Assembly (NCBI GenBank): GCA_963592205.1
Contig: CAVAVU010000118.1
Coordinates: 1 to 15,240 of the forward strand
DNA length: 15,240 bases
Direction: 5' to 3'
Origin: Claveliimonas sp963592205
GTDB taxonomy: Bacteria; Bacillota; Clostridia; Lachnospirales; Lachnospiraceae
A program made the position numbers and the translations under genes. Below, in pieces: positions 8,465-15,197 of this stretch (the stretch's first letter is position 1; every line of letters begins with the position of its first letter). Under the pieces are notes generated by a model. The model saw nothing but the letters and a program-made list of their open reading frames with translations, made no database searches and was not told where the DNA came from.

Positions 8465-8776
8465 TTATACCTCTATGATACGCTCCAGAATCTCTTTCAC
8501 ATAAGTCTTGCGATTCTGATTATAATCATTTTCCAGATTATCGATAACGGAATGATGTCGTTCCTTCTCGTCTTTCAGGATCTGCTCCATCTTCTTCTCA
8601 GATTCCTGTTTGATCTGATCCAGCTTCTGCTTCGTATCTTCTGCCAGCTTCGCGTCGAACTGATCACGCTCTTCCTGCAGCCGCTTCTCAATCGCAGCTT
8701 TCTCTTCTTCTGCATGATCCACAATTGCTTCTGCTGTCATTTCTATATCTTCCAGCTTTTGAAATACAGAATCCAT
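8465..8776 (-). CDS. V-type ATPase peripheral stalk subunit G/H
   Basis: This 103-residue protein is almost entirely one charged helix (about residues 5-85, repeated Glu, Lys and Gln with heptad-like hydrophobics). That matches the G/H subunit that pairs with E to form the peripheral stalk. The call rests on composition, length and position as first gene of the ATPase operon rather than on a sharp motif. GGAGGTG lies 4 nt before the ATG. The gap to the next gene, subunit C, is 15 nt. Confidence 0.85.
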   Translation of the reverse strand: MDSVFQKLEDIEMTAEAIVDHAEEEKAAIEKRLQEERDQFDAKLAEDTKQKLDQIKQESEKKMEQILKDEKERHHSVIDNLENDYNQNRKTYVKEILERIIEV

Positions 8777-8829
8777 ATGGCACCTCCATTCTTTTTACAT
8801 TATCGGATAAGTCTTTTATCTAATTGGAT

Positions 8830-8858
8830 ATTATGCGCTCTTTTATTTTTTAATGCAA
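8830..8858 (-). promoter_or_regulatory. Candidate promoter of the V-type ATPase operon
   Basis: On the minus strand TTGCAT (8858-8853) and CATAAT (8835-8830) are 17 bp apart and lie about 55 nt before the first operon gene. The -10 box has one mismatch to consensus and the -35 box is weak. The 135-bp gap between LysR and the operon has no strong terminator, so read-through from the LysR gene may add to expression. Confidence 0.45.
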
Positions 8859-8911
8859 TCGTCATTTTCCACAAAAAACTATCATTAATTCTGGGCAAAA
8901 TAGTACAAAAA

Positions 8912-9796
8912 CTACTCTTCCAAATACTTGATAAATGACTCTGCTGCCCAGCTTTTTCCCACGCCTTTATCCCAGATCATCTGGATGTCTCGGGGTGGAA
9001 TCTCCATATCTACATCAATCTGCACCAGCTCTTTTTTCTCTAATAATGGCTCTGCCAGTACTTCGGGCACAAACCCTATCCCCAGTTCGTTTTTTATCAG
9101 TGGCAGCATCAGATTTGCCGTTGCCACTTCCATATCCAGTTCATAATCAATCTTCGACTCTGAAAAGACTGCCTTGTACAATTCATAAGTTGCCGTTCCA
9201 TTGCCCAGTCCGATCAGCGGATAACTGCACAGCTCTTTAAGTGTCTTTCTGCTTTCTGCAAGTTCAGTATAGATCTTGCCACCTACCAGAATCTCATGAA
9301 ATTCCGTCATCTTCCTGCTGGTTAATTTCTCGGATATAGAAAATGGATTCGTAATAAATGCGATATCGGTCTTACCGCCATTCAGATCACCAATCACTTC
9401 CGGTGTCGTACTGTTACGGATCTTAATCTTAATCTCCGGATAACTCTTCTTAAATTCGCAGATCTTATCCATCAGATACAGATGCAGTGCCGTCTCCGTC
9501 ACTCCGATCTCGATCGTTCCTCCCAGTTCTTCGCCCAGACTGCTTAGTTCCGCCTCTGCATTAAACAGATGCTGACAGGCCACCTCCACATGCTCATACA
9601 GACGTTTTCCTTCTTCTGTGAGGCTCAGTCCTCTCGGCTCACGGATAAATAACGTACAGTTAAGCTGTGATTCCAGCAGCTTGATCACTCTCGTCACATT
9701 GGGCTGATTGCTCTTCAGCACTCCGGCAGCCTTTGTTATGTTCTTATACTTTGCTACATAGTAAAAAATCTTGTAATACTCGAAATTAATATCCAT
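8912..9796 (-). CDS. LysR-family transcriptional regulator
   Basis: The protein is 294 residues, the standard LysR length. The N-terminal winged helix-turn-helix (about 1-60) reads FYYVAKYKNITKAAGVL, then SQPNVTRVIKLLESQL and LFIREPRGLSLTEEGKRLYEH, followed by the linker helix. The ligand-binding domain (about 90-294) begins with GGTIEIGVTETAL. LysR proteins usually control a divergent neighbour, and here the YoaK-like gene diverges from it across 96 bp. The V-ATPase operon follows downstream on the same strand without a strong terminator between. The effector cannot be read from the sequence. The start at 9796 has a GAGGA motif about 12 nt upstream, so translation initiation looks weak. Confidence 0.93.
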   Translation of the reverse strand: MDINFEYYKIFYYVAKYKNITKAAGVLKSNQPNVTRVIKLLESQLNCTLFIREPRGLSLTEEGKRLYEHVEVACQHLFNAEAELSSLGEELGGTIEIGVTETALHLYLMDKICEFKKSYPEIKIKIRNSTTPEVIGDLNGGKTDIAFITNPFSISEKLTSRKMTEFHEILVGGKIYTELAESRKTLKELCSYPLIGLGNGTATYELYKAVFSESKIDYELDMEVATANLMLPLIKNELGIGFVPEVLAEPLLEKKELVQIDVDMEIPPRDIQMIWDKGVGKSWAAESFIKYLEE

Positions 9797-9831
9797 ATCA
9801 ATTTTATATTCCTCATATATAATATATATAT

Positions 9832-9860
9832 TTTTAGTATTTCTACGAAAGTAGTATAAT
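9832..9860 (+). promoter_or_regulatory. Promoter of the YoaK-like gene with a dyad between -35 and -10
   Basis: A perfect TATAAT at 9855-9860 lies 32 bases before the ATG. The position 17 bp upstream (9832-9837) reads TTTTAG, a poor -35 box, which suggests dependence on an activator. The perfect dyad CTAC-GAAA-GTAG at 9843-9854 fills most of the spacer and is a candidate LysR binding site. The rest of the 96-bp divergent region is AT-rich. Confidence 0.5.
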
Positions 9861-9892
9861 CCACATCGTAAAGAAAGTAAACAGGTGATCTC

Positions 9893-10684
9893 ATGAGAAA
9901 ATCAAAAAAACAAATGTCCGAGTCATTCCGGACCGCCGCGTTCCTGTCAGTGTCCGGCGGTCTGCAGGATGCTTATACCTATATATTCAGAGGCAAGGTC
10001 TTCGCCAATGCGCAGACTGGTAACATTGTGCTCTTAAGCCAGTGTATTGCTAACCGTGACTGGGGATTATCCATTCACTATATCGTACCTCTATTATTCT
10101 TCGCAGTCGGCATTGCCGCTGCCGAGATAATCCATGGTAAATATAAGGAAGCACAGCGACTTCATTGGCGACAATTGGTTCTGATCATTGAAATTGCATT
10201 ATTATTGATTGTTGGATTCCTGCCGGAAAACTGGAATCTGCTTGCCAATGCGATGGTATCTTTCTCCTGCGCAATGCAGGTACAGGCATTCCGTAAGGTA
10301 AACGGCTATGCATTTGCCAGTACCATGTGTATCGGCAATTTGAGAAGCTTCGTGGAATCTCTGTGTGCCTACGGAAGAACCCGTGACAGACACATCCTCC
10401 ACAAGTCATTCAGTTATCTTGGCATCATTGTCATGTTCGCATTCGGTGCAGCGCTTGGCGGTCACTTTATTCCAGTCATCGCAGCGCGCACGATCTGGAT
10501 TTCCTGTGGACTTCTGATCGTAAGCTTCTTATTCATGTTTATTAAGGAAGAAGTGGCGGAACATCCGGAACTTTTAGCAGATGAGCAGGCTATCAAAGAA
10601 AGTCTTCATAATATAAAAGAAGAAACCTTAGACGTTACACACATTCTGGAAGATGATATCAAATCATCCAGAAAAGACAAATAA
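9893..10684 (+). CDS. YoaK/DUF1275 family membrane protein
   Basis: The protein is 263 residues with about six hydrophobic segments, and it carries the marks of the DUF1275 (YoaK) family. These are FLSVSGGLQDAYTYIFRGKVFANAQTGN near the N-terminus, FSCAMQVQAFRKVNGYAFASTMCIGNLR in the middle, and a later membrane segment with GAALGGHF. The C-terminal 45 residues are charged and probably cytoplasmic. The family is widespread and of unknown function; transport has been suggested but not shown to my knowledge. AGGTGA precedes the ATG. The gene diverges from the LysR gene, so control by that regulator is likely but inferred from layout only. It ends 20 bases before a strong terminator. Confidence 0.9.
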   Translation: MRKSKKQMSESFRTAAFLSVSGGLQDAYTYIFRGKVFANAQTGNIVLLSQCIANRDWGLSIHYIVPLLFFAVGIAAAEIIHGKYKEAQRLHWRQLVLIIEIALLLIVGFLPENWNLLANAMVSFSCAMQVQAFRKVNGYAFASTMCIGNLRSFVESLCAYGRTRDRHILHKSFSYLGIIVMFAFGAALGGHFIPVIAARTIWISCGLLIVSFLFMFIKEEVAEHPELLADEQAIKESLHNIKEETLDVTHILEDDIKSSRKDK

Positions 10685-10703
10685 ATTCGAGTCGCATATA
10701 GAA

Positions 10704-10740
10704 AAGAAGCGAGAGGTACGTGTCCAGCCTCTCGCTTCTT
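10704..10740. terminator. Two-way terminator between YoaK and the P1 peptidase
   Basis: A perfect 13-bp stem (AAGAAGCGAGAGG at 10704-10716 with its complement at 10728-10740) has an 11-nt loop. On the plus strand it is followed by GTTATTTC; on the minus strand by TTTTCTATATG. It sits between two convergent genes and probably ends both transcripts. Confidence 0.85.
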
Positions 10741-10781
10741 GTTATTTCACATTGATTCAGTTATATTCTTCACGGTCAGAA

Positions 10782-11720
10782 TCACACAGATTGGATCGCA
10801 TTCACGATTGCGCGTTCCATTACCTGTGCTGCCAGTGTACCGGCAACATTAATGTCTGCCTCGACATCACCCACAGTCGCTGCATAGATCGTATCGCCAT
10901 CCGCCAGCGTTCCTACCGGATTGATACATCTTGCATATGCATTCCGTGTCATCGATGCAATCTTGTTCATCTCTGCTTTGGAAAATCTACCATTTGTAAT
11001 CACAGCGCCAATCGTTGTATTACCGTTAAACATATCTTTCCGTTTGCTGATCTTATACAGTTCTTCTCTGGTATCTGCAAAACCGCTTCCATCCTCTGAT
11101 CGAAGTCCGGCAATCTTCTTGCCACCTTCCGGATCGAAGATATCTCCCAATGCATTGACCACAACTACTGCTGCCATCTCCAGCTTGCCAAGCCGTACCG
11201 CATACATACCAAGTCCCGACTTGGATGCACGTTCCATGCCACACAGCTTACCAACGGTTGCGCCGCATCCGGCTCCTACGTTACCGCTTCTCGGATGATT
11301 CGCTTTGGCATCTTCACATGCTTCATAGCCCATAGCCGCATCTGGTCTCACGCTGGCATTTCCAAATCCAAGATCATAAATACATGACTGACACACCAAC
11401 GGCACCCTTGCATAACCTGTGTCATATCCTATGCCATGTTCTTCCAGATACCGCATCACGCCATCCGCTGCCGCAAGTCCATATGCCGAACCTCCCGCCA
11501 GTACGATCGCATTGACCGGATTATCTGCTGTCGTCGGATCTGCCAGATGCGTCTCTCTGGATGCCGGACCGCCACCACTGACATCCACACCGACTTTTGC
11601 ACCTTTATCAAATAAAAGTACGGTTGCCCCTGTCTTCGCCTGATCATCCTGCGCATTACCGATCCGCAGTCCTTTCAGATCTCTGATAGATATCTCTTCT
11701 AACTCGCCTGTCTGCTGCAT
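10782..11720 (-). CDS. P1-family peptidase (DmpA/BapA-like aminopeptidase)
   Basis: The protein is 312 residues and belongs to the self-cleaving peptidase family that includes L-aminopeptidase/D-esterase DmpA and the beta-aminopeptidases. The precursor is expected to cut itself at Asn234-Thr235 in FNGNTTIGAVITN, leaving Thr235 as the N-terminal nucleophile of the small subunit. Other family marks are AIVLAGGSAYGLAAADGV (residues 71-88) and the Gly-rich SGNVGAGCGATVGK (residues 145-158). No signal peptide is seen, so it acts in the cytoplasm. The ATG is 3 nt after the stop of the ECF S component, so the two are almost surely one transcript. The substrate is not known; family members release N-terminal residues, in some cases beta-alanine or D-amino acids. 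Confidence 0.92.
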   Translation of the reverse strand: MQQTGELEEISIRDLKGLRIGNAQDDQAKTGATVLLFDKGAKVGVDVSGGGPASRETHLADPTTADNPVNAIVLAGGSAYGLAAADGVMRYLEEHGIGYDTGYARVPLVCQSCIYDLGFGNASVRPDAAMGYEACEDAKANHPRSGNVGAGCGATVGKLCGMERASKSGLGMYAVRLGKLEMAAVVVVNALGDIFDPEGGKKIAGLRSEDGSGFADTREELYKISKRKDMFNGNTTIGAVITNGRFSKAEMNKIASMTRNAYARCINPVGTLADGDTIYAATVGDVEADINVAGTLAAQVMERAIVNAIQSV

Positions 11721-11723
11721 ACC

Positions 11724-12341
11724 TTACACTTCCTTTAATGCTGCTGCCAGAGCACGTGCAACTGCTGCTCCAACTACGGTACATACAACTGCTTCAATCG
11801 CACCCTGCACACCTACAAATGCAACTACAAATGCAAATGGATTCGTTACGCCAAGCGCATCTACAAATCCCTGAATGTAATCTGTATTATAAAAGAATAA
11901 CACCAGAGAGCTCATGTAGAAAATTGTATTCAGAACCGGGCAAGCCAGTCCGCCTACAAAATACGCCAGGTTCTTGTTCTTACCTCTGACTGCTTTGAAG
12001 ATCAGTCCGCTGAGCAGACCTTCCAGGATTCTCGGAACGATACAGGTAAATACAGTACCGAATGGATTGATTCCAAGAAGAATTGCTCCAAATGCGCTGG
12101 TTCCAAAGCACTGCATCAGGCTTGTGATACCAAATGCTGCTCCGCAGATTGCTCCACCTTTCGGTCCAAGGATCATCGCTGCTACTGCTACCGGTACAGT
12201 CAGGAATGTAATAGAAAGTCCCGGTGTTCTGAGGTATCCCAGCGGCGTAAATGCCATCACGAAGATAATCGCGATCATCAGCGCCAGCTCTACAAGATAC
12301 TTAGTGCCTCCCTTAGTGTTAGTTGTCGTTGTTGCTTCCAT
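11724..12341 (-). CDS. ECF transporter S component (vitamin-type substrate binder)
   Basis: The protein is 205 residues with about six membrane segments and a short basic/Thr-rich N-terminus. S components bind the substrate in the membrane and dock on a shared EcfA-EcfA'-EcfT module. No ATPase or T gene is present here, which fits the group II arrangement with the module elsewhere in the genome. The first membrane helix carries AxxxA (Ala20, Ala24), the pattern S components use to touch EcfT. The LGPKGGAICGAAFGITSLMQ and ILEGLLSGLIFKAV segments match the ECF_trnsprt type that includes pantothenate and related transporters. The substrate is not certain. GGAG lies 8 nt before the ATG, and a structured leader precedes it. 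Confidence 0.88.
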   Translation of the reverse strand: MEATTTTNTKGGTKYLVELALMIAIIFVMAFTPLGYLRTPGLSITFLTVPVAVAAMILGPKGGAICGAAFGITSLMQCFGTSAFGAILLGINPFGTVFTCIVPRILEGLLSGLIFKAVRGKNKNLAYFVGGLACPVLNTIFYMSSLVLFFYNTDYIQGFVDALGVTNPFAFVVAFVGVQGAIEAVVCTVVGAAVARALAAALKEV

Positions 12342-12369
12342 ATTCTGTTCTCCTTTTCTGCTGATAAAA

Positions 12370-12483
12370 CGGCACTCTCCCGAGTGTTCCCCTGTCTTTC
12401 AGCCACGTATTATAGGGAAATGAGCATCGCTATCAGGTATTATCCTCCCCATGGGCGGTTGCCGCCTTACGGTCAGCACCGGT
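12370..12483 (-). promoter_or_regulatory. Structured leader of the S component/peptidase operon
   Basis: The 208-bp gap between EamA and the S component codes for no protein, but its minus-strand transcript would fold heavily. In transcript order the elements are CGGT/ACCG around GCTG (12470-12481), a GGCGG/CCGCC hairpin with a 3-nt loop (12454-12466), and a GGGGA/UUCCC stem (12446-12450 with 12415-12419). That stem encloses an AGG-AUAAUA-CCU hairpin and an AGC/GCU hairpin. A CACTC-GGGA-GAGTG hairpin (12373-12386) lies just before the ribosome binding site. ECF S components are often under riboswitch control. I checked the conserved cores I know (TPP, FMN, cobalamin, THF, preQ1, SAM) and none fits. 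Confidence 0.4.
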
Positions 12484-12510
12484 TCAGACTCTGCCTATAT
12501 GATATGAAAC

Positions 12511-12535
12511 GCCCGGTGACATTATATCACCGGGC
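12511..12535 (-). terminator. Hairpin after EamA, probable terminator
   Basis: A perfect 9-bp GC-rich stem (GCCCGGTGA at 12511-12519 with TCACCGGGC at 12527-12535) with a 7-nt loop lies 15 nt after the EamA stop. The following minus-strand tail is only GTTTCAT, so termination may be partial. It separates EamA from the S component leader. Confidence 0.55.
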
Positions 12536-12549
12536 AGATATTTTCTCAA

Positions 12550-13488
12550 CTAATTCCTTGTCCCTTTCTGAAAATTCACAATATAGATTCCCACGCATAC
12601 CATCACGAGCGCTGACAAGCTGTACAGATTAAATGCTTCCTGCACTTCTCCCAACACCAGTGCTGACAGGATCACACTGCACAGCGGGTTCACAAATCCA
12701 AGGATCGCCACTCTTGATACCGGATTATGCGCAAGCAATACGGACCACAACGTGTACGCTACTGCCGATACCATTGCCAGGTACAGGATCAACACAGCTC
12801 CTGCCACAGTTATCTTATCCAGATGACCTCCCATAAGCTTTCCTATTATAAATAGTAAAATGCCGCCTGCAAAAAACTGACTGCCACTCAGCAGCACCGG
12901 AGACATCTTCTTTGAATAACGGTTGATCAATACCGTAGATACTGCATAGGACACCTGCGAGATCAGTACAAAACCTTCCCCTGTAAGCTTAAATCCCATA
13001 TCTAATGTACTTCCATTCAGGTTAATCAATACAACACCCGCAAAGCCGAGCAGACATCCGATCATCTTACGACCTGTCATCTTCTCATTCCGAACCACCA
13101 GGCACGACATCAAGATCGCAATAAAATTACCCGTTCCGGTAATAATGCCACCCTTCACTCCCGATGTGTGTGCAACACCGATATAGAAGAAGGAATACTG
13201 CACCAATGTCTGTGCTAAGCATACCGGCACGATATATCTGATCATGGACTTCTCGGGTATCATGATCTTCTTTTCACGAATGGAACCAAATATCAGAACC
13301 AGCAATCCTGCCAGCGAAAATCTGATTCCCGCAAACACAATCTGACTGGCGGTATCAGTTGCCTCTACCTCAAGCAGACGATATCCTGTCTTGATTGCCG
13401 GAATCGCACTGCCCCATAAGACACAGCAGATGCTGGCAAGGAGCACCACCATCCAGGTTCTGGTTAATATATTCTCTTTCTCAGGCAT
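12550..13488 (-). CDS. EamA-family drug/metabolite transporter
   Basis: The protein is 312 residues with ten hydrophobic segments in two EamA repeats (about residues 10-145 and 165-305), the standard ten-helix layout of the DMT superfamily. The first helix has CCVLWGSAIPAIKTGY, typical of the family. The second repeat has GFVLISQVSYAVSTVLINRY and ends with the SRVAILGFVNPLCSVILSAL block. Members export amino acids, metabolites or drugs; the substrate cannot be read from sequence. The ATG has only a weak purine-rich stretch upstream. A 15-bp inverted repeat lies 20 nt before the start and may be an operator. Confidence 0.92.
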   Translation of the reverse strand: MPEKENILTRTWMVVLLASICCVLWGSAIPAIKTGYRLLEVEATDTASQIVFAGIRFSLAGLLVLIFGSIREKKIMIPEKSMIRYIVPVCLAQTLVQYSFFYIGVAHTSGVKGGIITGTGNFIAILMSCLVVRNEKMTGRKMIGCLLGFAGVVLINLNGSTLDMGFKLTGEGFVLISQVSYAVSTVLINRYSKKMSPVLLSGSQFFAGGILLFIIGKLMGGHLDKITVAGAVLILYLAMVSAVAYTLWSVLLAHNPVSRVAILGFVNPLCSVILSALVLGEVQEAFNLYSLSALVMVCVGIYIVNFQKGTRN

Positions 13489-13508
13489 ATAAATTCTCTC
13501 TTTCTATA

Positions 13509-13549
13509 GTAAAACATCTGTAACTCATGAACATTTACAGATATTTTAC
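13509..13549. promoter_or_regulatory. 15-bp inverted repeat upstream of EamA
   Basis: GTAAAACATCTGTAA (13509-13523) and TTACAGATATTTTAC (13535-13549) are inverted copies with one mismatch, separated by 11 nt. In the minus-strand RNA the mismatch would be a G-U pair. It is AT-rich and not followed by a T run, so an operator dyad for the transporter fits better than a terminator. Confidence 0.5.
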
Positions 13550-13591
13550 CCTTAAGAACTTTATATGTAAAGAGACGCCGAGGCTGTTCTG

Positions 13592-13882
13592 TCAGGATTT
13601 CTTCATTTGCACCGCTATATTATCCAACTCATTCCACGCCTCTTTGTTAGGAATCCGAAGTATATAATAATCATCAGTTATCTCTTTTTTTATCGTTACT
13701 AAACCTTCATTTACCAATATTCCCCACAATGACGCATCACTATAAGATTCATAATATTCTTCTGTCAATTGTACAACCGTACGTATTTCTCCACTTGCTA
13801 ATAACTTATAAAATTCTTTTTTAAATGATTCACTCTGCCTATTTACTCTATCTCTTAAATGTCTACACTCACTTTTATTCAT
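13592..13882 (-). pseudogene. 3' fragment of the broken AAA_ATPase-like gene
   Basis: This 96-codon frame is the continuation of the upstream XRE/AAA gene in another reading frame. Read upward from its ATG, the same frame encodes KELYNPWSVIKYA, the conserved YNPWSV block of the AAA_ATPase-like family, which the upstream fragment should have reached. The rest (FKKEFYKLLASGEI, then LWGILVNEGLV, YYILRIPNKEAW) matches the region just after that block. The usual C-terminal PD-(D/E)XK nuclease domain is absent, because the frame stops shortly after IPNKEAW. The stretch between YNPWSV and FKKEF is also shorter than normal. I regard it as part of a dead gene; translation from the internal ATG is possible but has no clear ribosome binding site. 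Confidence 0.75.
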
Positions 13883-13893
13883 TGCATACTTGA

Positions 13894-15045
13894 TTACTGA
13901 CCATGGATTATATAATTCTTTCCACCATACATTTCTTTCAATTCATTAGTAACTTCCAGATTATAATAACCCAGCAATTTTTTTGACTCTTCTTCCGTAA
14001 ATCCAAAACAATCTTCATATTCAAAATCTGTTACTTTCAACACTGTCATATTATTTATTCCTTCGTAATCATTTCTTTTTATCACATAGCGAACACCAGT
14101 AATCATCGCTCGTTCCAGATATGGATTCCCTTTTAACGATGTACTGAGAAATCCCGCTAAAACAGAACGTACCTCTGAATAATAACCATTCGTATTCGCC
14201 GACATAAACGGCGTGTCATATTCATCTATGAAAAGATAGACATTCTTTCCGTAATATAATCTCAAAACTTCGCACAGAGTCCGGATTGATTCTATAATAC
14301 AAATTCTCCATGATTCTACATTCCTTATATCTGCCAAATTTCTATATATCTCACTAAATTTTTCTTTCTCTCTATCCGGTAACGCACTGGCATCTATTAA
14401 AGAACTATACCTTTCATATTCTTTTTTTACAGTCTCCCCGAGTAATTCCAAAAGTCCTTTTGAACAATCTGATTTCACATTCAAAAAAGATAAAAATATC
14501 ACCGGATACTGGTTAAGTTCCTCCATCCATTCTGTCCTGCTGATCTTTGTTCCTTCAAAAATTGCTTTTGAATCTGTGGTACAATCTAGGAACTCCGCAA
14601 GCATAGACATATTCAAAGTCTTACCGAATCTTCTCGGTCTGGTTATCAGAGTAATCTGGTAAGGTGAATCAAGAAATTCTCCGATCATCATTGTCTTATC
14701 CACATAATAAGCATGAAGTTCTCTCAATCTGCGAAAGTCCTGCAAGCCAATAAGAACCTTTTTCTTAACTCCGGTGCTCCCATATAGAACCTGCTCCTCG
14801 CGCAGTACCATACCTCTGCCCAAAGTCTCTCTCCGATAATCTCCGCTTCTGCCAAACAGCCCATCCAATGAACATCCCAGTACATCCGCAATGCGTACCA
14901 GCATATCCAGCCCTGGTTCTGCTGTCCCATTCTCATACTGTGAATATAGCGGCTCTTCAATTAACAGCTTCTCAGATATATCCTTTTGCGAATACCCGGT
15001 ACGCTTCCGATATTCCAACAAATGTTTACAAAACATTTCGTTCAT
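13894..15045 (-). CDS. XRE-HTH/AAA_ATPase-like protein, 5' part of a frameshifted gene
   Basis: The fragment is 383 residues. Residues about 8-65 are an XRE helix-turn-helix (YRKRTGYSQKDISEKL, then YENGTAEPGLDMLVRIADVL). From about 95 an AAA_ATPase-like domain follows, with IGLQDFRRLRELHAYYVDKT, the P-loop ITRPRRFGKTLNMSM and the Walker B-like VYLFIDEYDTPF. The family normally continues through a YDGY-FG-YNPWSV block into a PD-(D/E)XK nuclease, for about 550 residues in all. Here the frame shifts after LKEMYGG and ends in an unrelated KNYIIHGQ tail. GGAGG is 6 nt before the ATG. Codon use is richer in A+T than the ATPase operon, which may mean acquisition. The role of these proteins is not well established. 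Confidence 0.82.
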   Translation of the reverse strand: MNEMFCKHLLEYRKRTGYSQKDISEKLLIEEPLYSQYENGTAEPGLDMLVRIADVLGCSLDGLFGRSGDYRRETLGRGMVLREEQVLYGSTGVKKKVLIGLQDFRRLRELHAYYVDKTMMIGEFLDSPYQITLITRPRRFGKTLNMSMLAEFLDCTTDSKAIFEGTKISRTEWMEELNQYPVIFLSFLNVKSDCSKGLLELLGETVKKEYERYSSLIDASALPDREKEKFSEIYRNLADIRNVESWRICIIESIRTLCEVLRLYYGKNVYLFIDEYDTPFMSANTNGYYSEVRSVLAGFLSTSLKGNPYLERAMITGVRYVIKRNDYEGINNMTVLKVTDFEYEDCFGFTEEESKKLLGYYNLEVTNELKEMYGGKNYIIHGQ

Positions 15046-15069
15046 GATGCGCCTCCTGCCCTTTTTCTG

Positions 15070-15098
15070 ATAGTATCACACTCATGGATCATTTTCAA
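15070..15098 (-). promoter_or_regulatory. Promoter of the XRE/AAA gene
   Basis: On the minus strand TTGAAA (15098-15093) and TACTAT (15075-15070) are 17 bp apart, 25 nt before the ATG at 15045. Both boxes are close to the sigma-A consensus, so the broken gene is probably still transcribed. Confidence 0.6.
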
Positions 15099-15144
15099 CA
15101 TAATTTTTTATTTTAATTTATAGTTTCTTTTTTATTTTTATATA

Positions 15145-15173
15145 TTGACATTTGCAATTCAAGAATATAATAT
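15145..15173 (+). promoter_or_regulatory. Promoter of the gene starting at the right edge
   Basis: A perfect TTGACA at 15145-15150 is followed 17 bp later by TAATAT (15168-15173), or 15 bp later by TATAAT (15166-15171). It points rightward, away from the XRE/AAA gene, toward the ATG at 15238-15240. Confidence 0.7.
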
Positions 15174-15197
15174 TATGTCACAGCCGATAGGGTGCAT

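Noticed and set aside
100..8776. The ATPase operon as a new system
   Set aside because: All nine subunits are recognisable and of normal length; only the gene order and the B-D repeats are unusual.
8878..8904. Terminator between LysR and the ATPase operon
   Set aside because: The ACTAT/ATAGT stem is only 5 bp with a 17-nt loop, so despite a following T run it is too weak to call.
181..8938. Many plus-strand open frames of 60-220 codons across the ATPase operon
   Set aside because: They lie opposite well-matched ATPase genes, have no family resemblance or good ribosome binding sites, and are rich in Cys, His, Arg and Ser as expected of shadow frames.
12415..12450. TPP riboswitch, because the minus strand has GGATAATACC
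   Set aside because: Only the hairpin loop resembles TPP helix P5; the CUGAGA motif, the CCUGAU strand and the GCGUAGGGA closing strand are missing or in the wrong order.
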